Source: Phorcus lineatus (Eukaryota > Mollusca > Gastropoda > Trochida > Trochidae). Taken from it: DNA of 64,000 bases. The position numbers and the translations under genes are program-made. Below the pieces are notes generated by a model. That model had not been told where the DNA came from and ran no database searches. It saw only the letters and a list, made by a program, of their open reading frames with translations. Below are positions 61,542-64,000 of this stretch, in pieces. The stretch's first letter is position 1; every line of letters starts with the position of its first letter. The DNA lies in NCBI GenBank assembly GCA_921293015.1, contig OV121088.1, positions 5,517,882-5,581,881 of the forward strand. Reading direction: 5' to 3'.

Positions 61542-63043
61542 CTGAAAAACAGAACAGTAGTTTTTTTATAAGCCTAAATACATAGTTATGCCTTTGCGCG
61601 TACAAACGAACTTAAAGAACTCAAATGTGAAGTGACCATATTAATTTTAGTAAGTTGTATACCAAATAGCATTTCAAAAGTTTTTATTGAGCATAAACCG
61701 GTAATGTTGAATGAAGTGCATTTGAATTGAATACAAATATATTGCTTACCACAGAGTGACATATTTCTTATATAAAGTCACTATACATCGACTGCTATCA
61801 GATTCATTTGGGTAGGCATCAACAAGTTTCTGTAACTTTCTCCTGTGTTTCAGTCCTCCATGTCGTGCTTTTGATACATCCTCTGTATACCGCAGTACCG
61901 TTTTACCCCTGGAGTCAGTTGTCAGGCTCAGTTGAGAATGCTGTAGTCGTAGGGCTCTGTGTTCCTTAGCTGCTCTGAGGGCGAAGTTGATGCCGAGTAG
62001 GTACAAGAGGGTATTCTGCAACTGTTGAGGATACTCACTCCCGAGGATATTTTTGTTCCACAACAAATTTTCCTCCTCCTCACTGATAACTTGAGCTTGA
62101 CGTCGTGAAGTGCCTATTCCATTAGCAGATCTTTCTCTCATGACAGAATCAAGTGTATTTTTCAATTGAATGAACATGGGTTCTGAGAAAAAGTTCACTT
62201 CTACGTCACACTGTTCCAGGTACAGCTGAATGGATGTTAAAATCTCGTACAAAGTAGATCCAGGGTAATCCGAACCGTTCACCTTTCTTACTTCAGTGAT
62301 GAATCTACTAAGGGCAATATTCAACTCCTCTACAGACATTTCTTCCAAGTTAACCTTGAATAACGGTCCTGTTCCTTGGCGTTTCATAACAGCGTTTCTA
62401 TTTTCCACCCAGTCTTTATATGTTTTAACAGCCCACTTGTACTTATGTTTGGTACTCTCCGATAATCTGTAAAACATTCAAAATTAATATTAACTTTCTA
62501 AAGAAAATGTCCTGTCAACTTTGCACTAAACTTTCAGCATTTTTTTGAAAACTTGAATAAAAGAAGAGTGCCATCTTTGCTGTATTGCAATTCCTTTTAA
62601 AAGCATCATAAAAATGTGTCATTAATACTTGTTAAATGTAAAATTCAGAAATTTAAAATGGAAATAAACTTAGAGTTACCTACTTGCATGAACGAAAGTT
62701 AATGTATTTTACATTTATTAAATGAAAACAAGGTAGTAATGACCAAAGGCAGGATAGAAAATTAGTATAATACTTACTGTCGTTTGCTCAACAAAGTCAT
62801 TTCCGTATCACTTTTTGGAGCAGCAAACCGTCCATAGTCTTCTTCAATTTGACTTGCACCTTGTGTTAATATCTGGTCGTCATCCGATGAAAAATCTTTA
62901 GCCACAGTAGTACTTGCGCGTGAAAAAGATTCTTCAAATTTCTTTGAGGCCTGTGTTAATACAGCATCATCGTCAGAAGAAATGTCCTCAAACTGAGGAT
63001 ACTCAGCCATTTCGTCACACTCAAGCAAAAAATTACCGTACAT
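61133..63043 (-). CDS. Crypton-like tyrosine recombinase (DUF3504 type), 3 exons
   Basis: Spliced CDS of 1,392 nt (463 aa): exon 1 62778-63043, exon 2 61750-62466, exon 3 61133-61541. The joins give CAA (CA|A) and TGT (TG|T) with GT-AG borders. The N-terminus has two copies of an acidic motif, SSDDD..LTQ. The core-binding part (STKHKYKWAVKTYKDW) is followed by the catalytic domain: ALRAAKEHRALRL (R253), NHSLRATA (H379, R382), TGH (H405) and AY (Y413 nucleophile). All of these tyrosine-recombinase catalytic residues are present. Relatives include Crypton elements and Crypton-derived host genes such as KIAA1958, QRICH1 and ZMYM proteins. Whether this copy is a transposon or a host gene cannot be settled here. 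A start at 63010 (MAEYPQF) is an alternative. Confidence 0.88.
61542..61749 (-). other. recombinase gene intron 2
   Basis: 208-bp AT-rich intron with GTAAGC donor and TTTTTCAG acceptor. It contains nothing else. Confidence 0.8.
61750..62466 (-). CDS. recombinase gene exon 2 (core-binding domain, first catalytic Arg)
   Basis: The acceptor is GTTTTACAG|ATTATC and the donor CTGTG|GTAAGC. It encodes residues 90-327. Helical core-binding segments precede the box with catalytic R253 (FALRAAKEH). Confidence 0.88.
62467..62777 (-). other. recombinase gene intron 1
   Basis: 311-bp AT-rich intron with GTAAGT donor and GTTTTACAG acceptor. No other feature was seen. Confidence 0.75.
62778..63043 (-). 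CDS. recombinase gene exon 1 (acidic N-terminus)
   Basis: Encodes residues 1-88 and two bases of codon 89, with donor CGACA|GTAAGT. It carries the duplicated SSDDDAVLTQ / SSDDDQILTQ motif. The open frame extends eight codons further upstream but without an ATG. Confidence 0.75.
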
Positions 63044-63072
63044 AATGTCCAAGCTCAACAGAGACAATGCTT

Positions 63073-63080
63073 CTTTTATA
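63073..63080 (-). promoter_or_regulatory. TATA box of recombinase gene
   Basis: TATAAAAG on the gene strand lies 30-37 nt upstream of the ATG at 63043. This would place transcription start very near that ATG. It is the reason the downstream ATG at 63010 remains a possible start. Confidence 0.5.
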
Positions 63081-63118
63081 GCAAATCCGTAAAGCTCACT
63101 GTCACTTTGAACAGTTTA

Positions 63119-63250
63119 CACGTGCATTAAGAATGTACTAGCTAGATGGTTACATTGCACGTGCATTAAGAATGTACTGGCGAAATGGTAACGTTGCACG
63201 TGCATTAAGAATGTACCGGCAAGATGGTTACGTTGCACGTGCATTAAGAA
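63119..63250. repeat. 39-bp minisatellite carrying CACGTG E-boxes
   Basis: Almost four units, each starting CACGTGCATTAAGAATG. CACGTG lies at 63119, 63158, 63197 and 63236, exactly 39 bp apart. The array sits just upstream of the recombinase TATA box, so it may act as a promoter array for bHLH factors. Confidence 0.9.
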
Positions 63251-63414
63251 TTACCGGTGAACCAGTTGGGACCATCTCAAATTTTTTTAAAGGATTTTGT
63301 TTTATTGAAAAACGTTTTTTGTGTTATAATCATGCAATGAAATACGAATGTTATTATCATAAACCAAAGCAGGTCATACAAAAAACACTTTAAACTAGGC
63401 TGTATTTTAAGTCA

Positions 63415-63514
63415 GATAACATACTCGTAACCGTACATTCGTGAAAACAATGTCCTCGCCGCTTCGCGGCTCGTACATTCTTTTTCACGAATGGACGGTT
63501 ACTTGTATGTTATC
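63415..63514. mobile_element. 100-bp palindromic hairpin element
   Basis: GATAACATACTCGTAACCGT..CATTCGTGAAAA is inverted at the right as TTTTTCACGAATG..ACGGTTACTTGTATGTTATC. The centre itself folds (GCCGC TTC GCGGC, flanked by AATGT/ACATT), so nearly all 100 bp form one hairpin. Probable fold-back MITE. Confidence 0.8.
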
Positions 63515-64000
63515 CTTAACAGAACTAGTATAACTCAATGCAAAGAATCGAAGAACTGTACTTAGCGGATGTCATTGCTGGAAACAAACGGACCACTTTC
63601 AACTTGAGAAAGTAACATTTGTATTCATGAGTTAAATTCTATAAAATATATATTATTTAGCAAATAAAAGAATTTGCTTTATAAAGGACATTTTAATCCC
63701 ATACTATATTTGGTTTTTAGTTTTTTTAGTGCTATGGTAAGGCTAGAAAATTATCAAATACAGTATGTCGCTAGACTAAGTCCTTACATTTGGAAATTTA
63801 AATTACATAGCAAACGACAAACCATTCAAAGATTAAATGATCAAAGACAGCACGCACCTATCAGCAGGCGATGACACACTTTCAAAAGTAATTCTAAAAA
63901 TTAACGTTATCCAACCCTTTGCCTTTAATAATAGAAAATCCTTCTAAATATGAATGTTTAAGTAGGCCGGTTATAGATAATATTCGTTGTCTGTATTAAT
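63515..64000. other. Window end, nothing recognised
   Basis: AT-rich; one 66-codon frame without known domains. Confidence 0.4.

Overview
The window is animal nuclear DNA: AT-rich, gene-poor, with spliceosomal GT-AG introns, many microsatellites, short inverted-repeat (MITE-like) elements and transposon relics. The gene families and repeats fit a lophotrochozoan, most likely a mollusc. The GTGAG-headed repeats at 3841 and 15683 remind me of gastropod SINEs. That placement is inference; no marker gene fixes the species.

Only three protein-coding genes can be supported, all on the minus strand. Two are tandem paralogues of the NK-like homeobox gene Tlx (vertebrate TLX/HOX11, fly C15/clawless). 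tlx-A (18436-28853) and tlx-B (48955-57869) each have three exons with identical intron positions and phases. Both encode an N-terminal eh1 repressor motif, a PW cofactor motif, and a homeodomain with threonine at position 47. tlx-A keeps the usual Tlx C-terminal tail; tlx-B has lost it. Both upstream regions carry the same CCAAT/ATCGAT and GC-box motifs at nearly the same distance from the ATG. The third gene (61133-63043) has three exons and encodes a Crypton-like tyrosine recombinase (DUF3504 type) with the catalytic residues I could locate intact.

Layout: 1-18.4 kb is the 3' flank of tlx-A. It holds a minisatellite, four copies of a ~626-bp TA-flanked MITE (one nested in another, one nested in a palindromic element), fold-back elements and a few more GC-balanced blocks. 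18.4-28.9 kb is tlx-A, with a 95-bp tandem repeat abutting the homeobox exon that has copied its splice acceptor. 28.9-49.0 kb is a gene-free 20-kb interval with several GC-balanced islands that look like candidate enhancers, plus one non-LTR retrotransposon relic. 49.0-57.9 kb is tlx-B. 57.9-64 kb holds its promoter, a decayed mariner transposase, the recombinase gene with an E-box minisatellite upstream, and a 100-bp hairpin element.

The two Tlx genes would act as DNA-binding repressors in developmental patterning. Their shared promoter module and the intergenic islands suggest partly shared control, while the protein differences suggest functional divergence.
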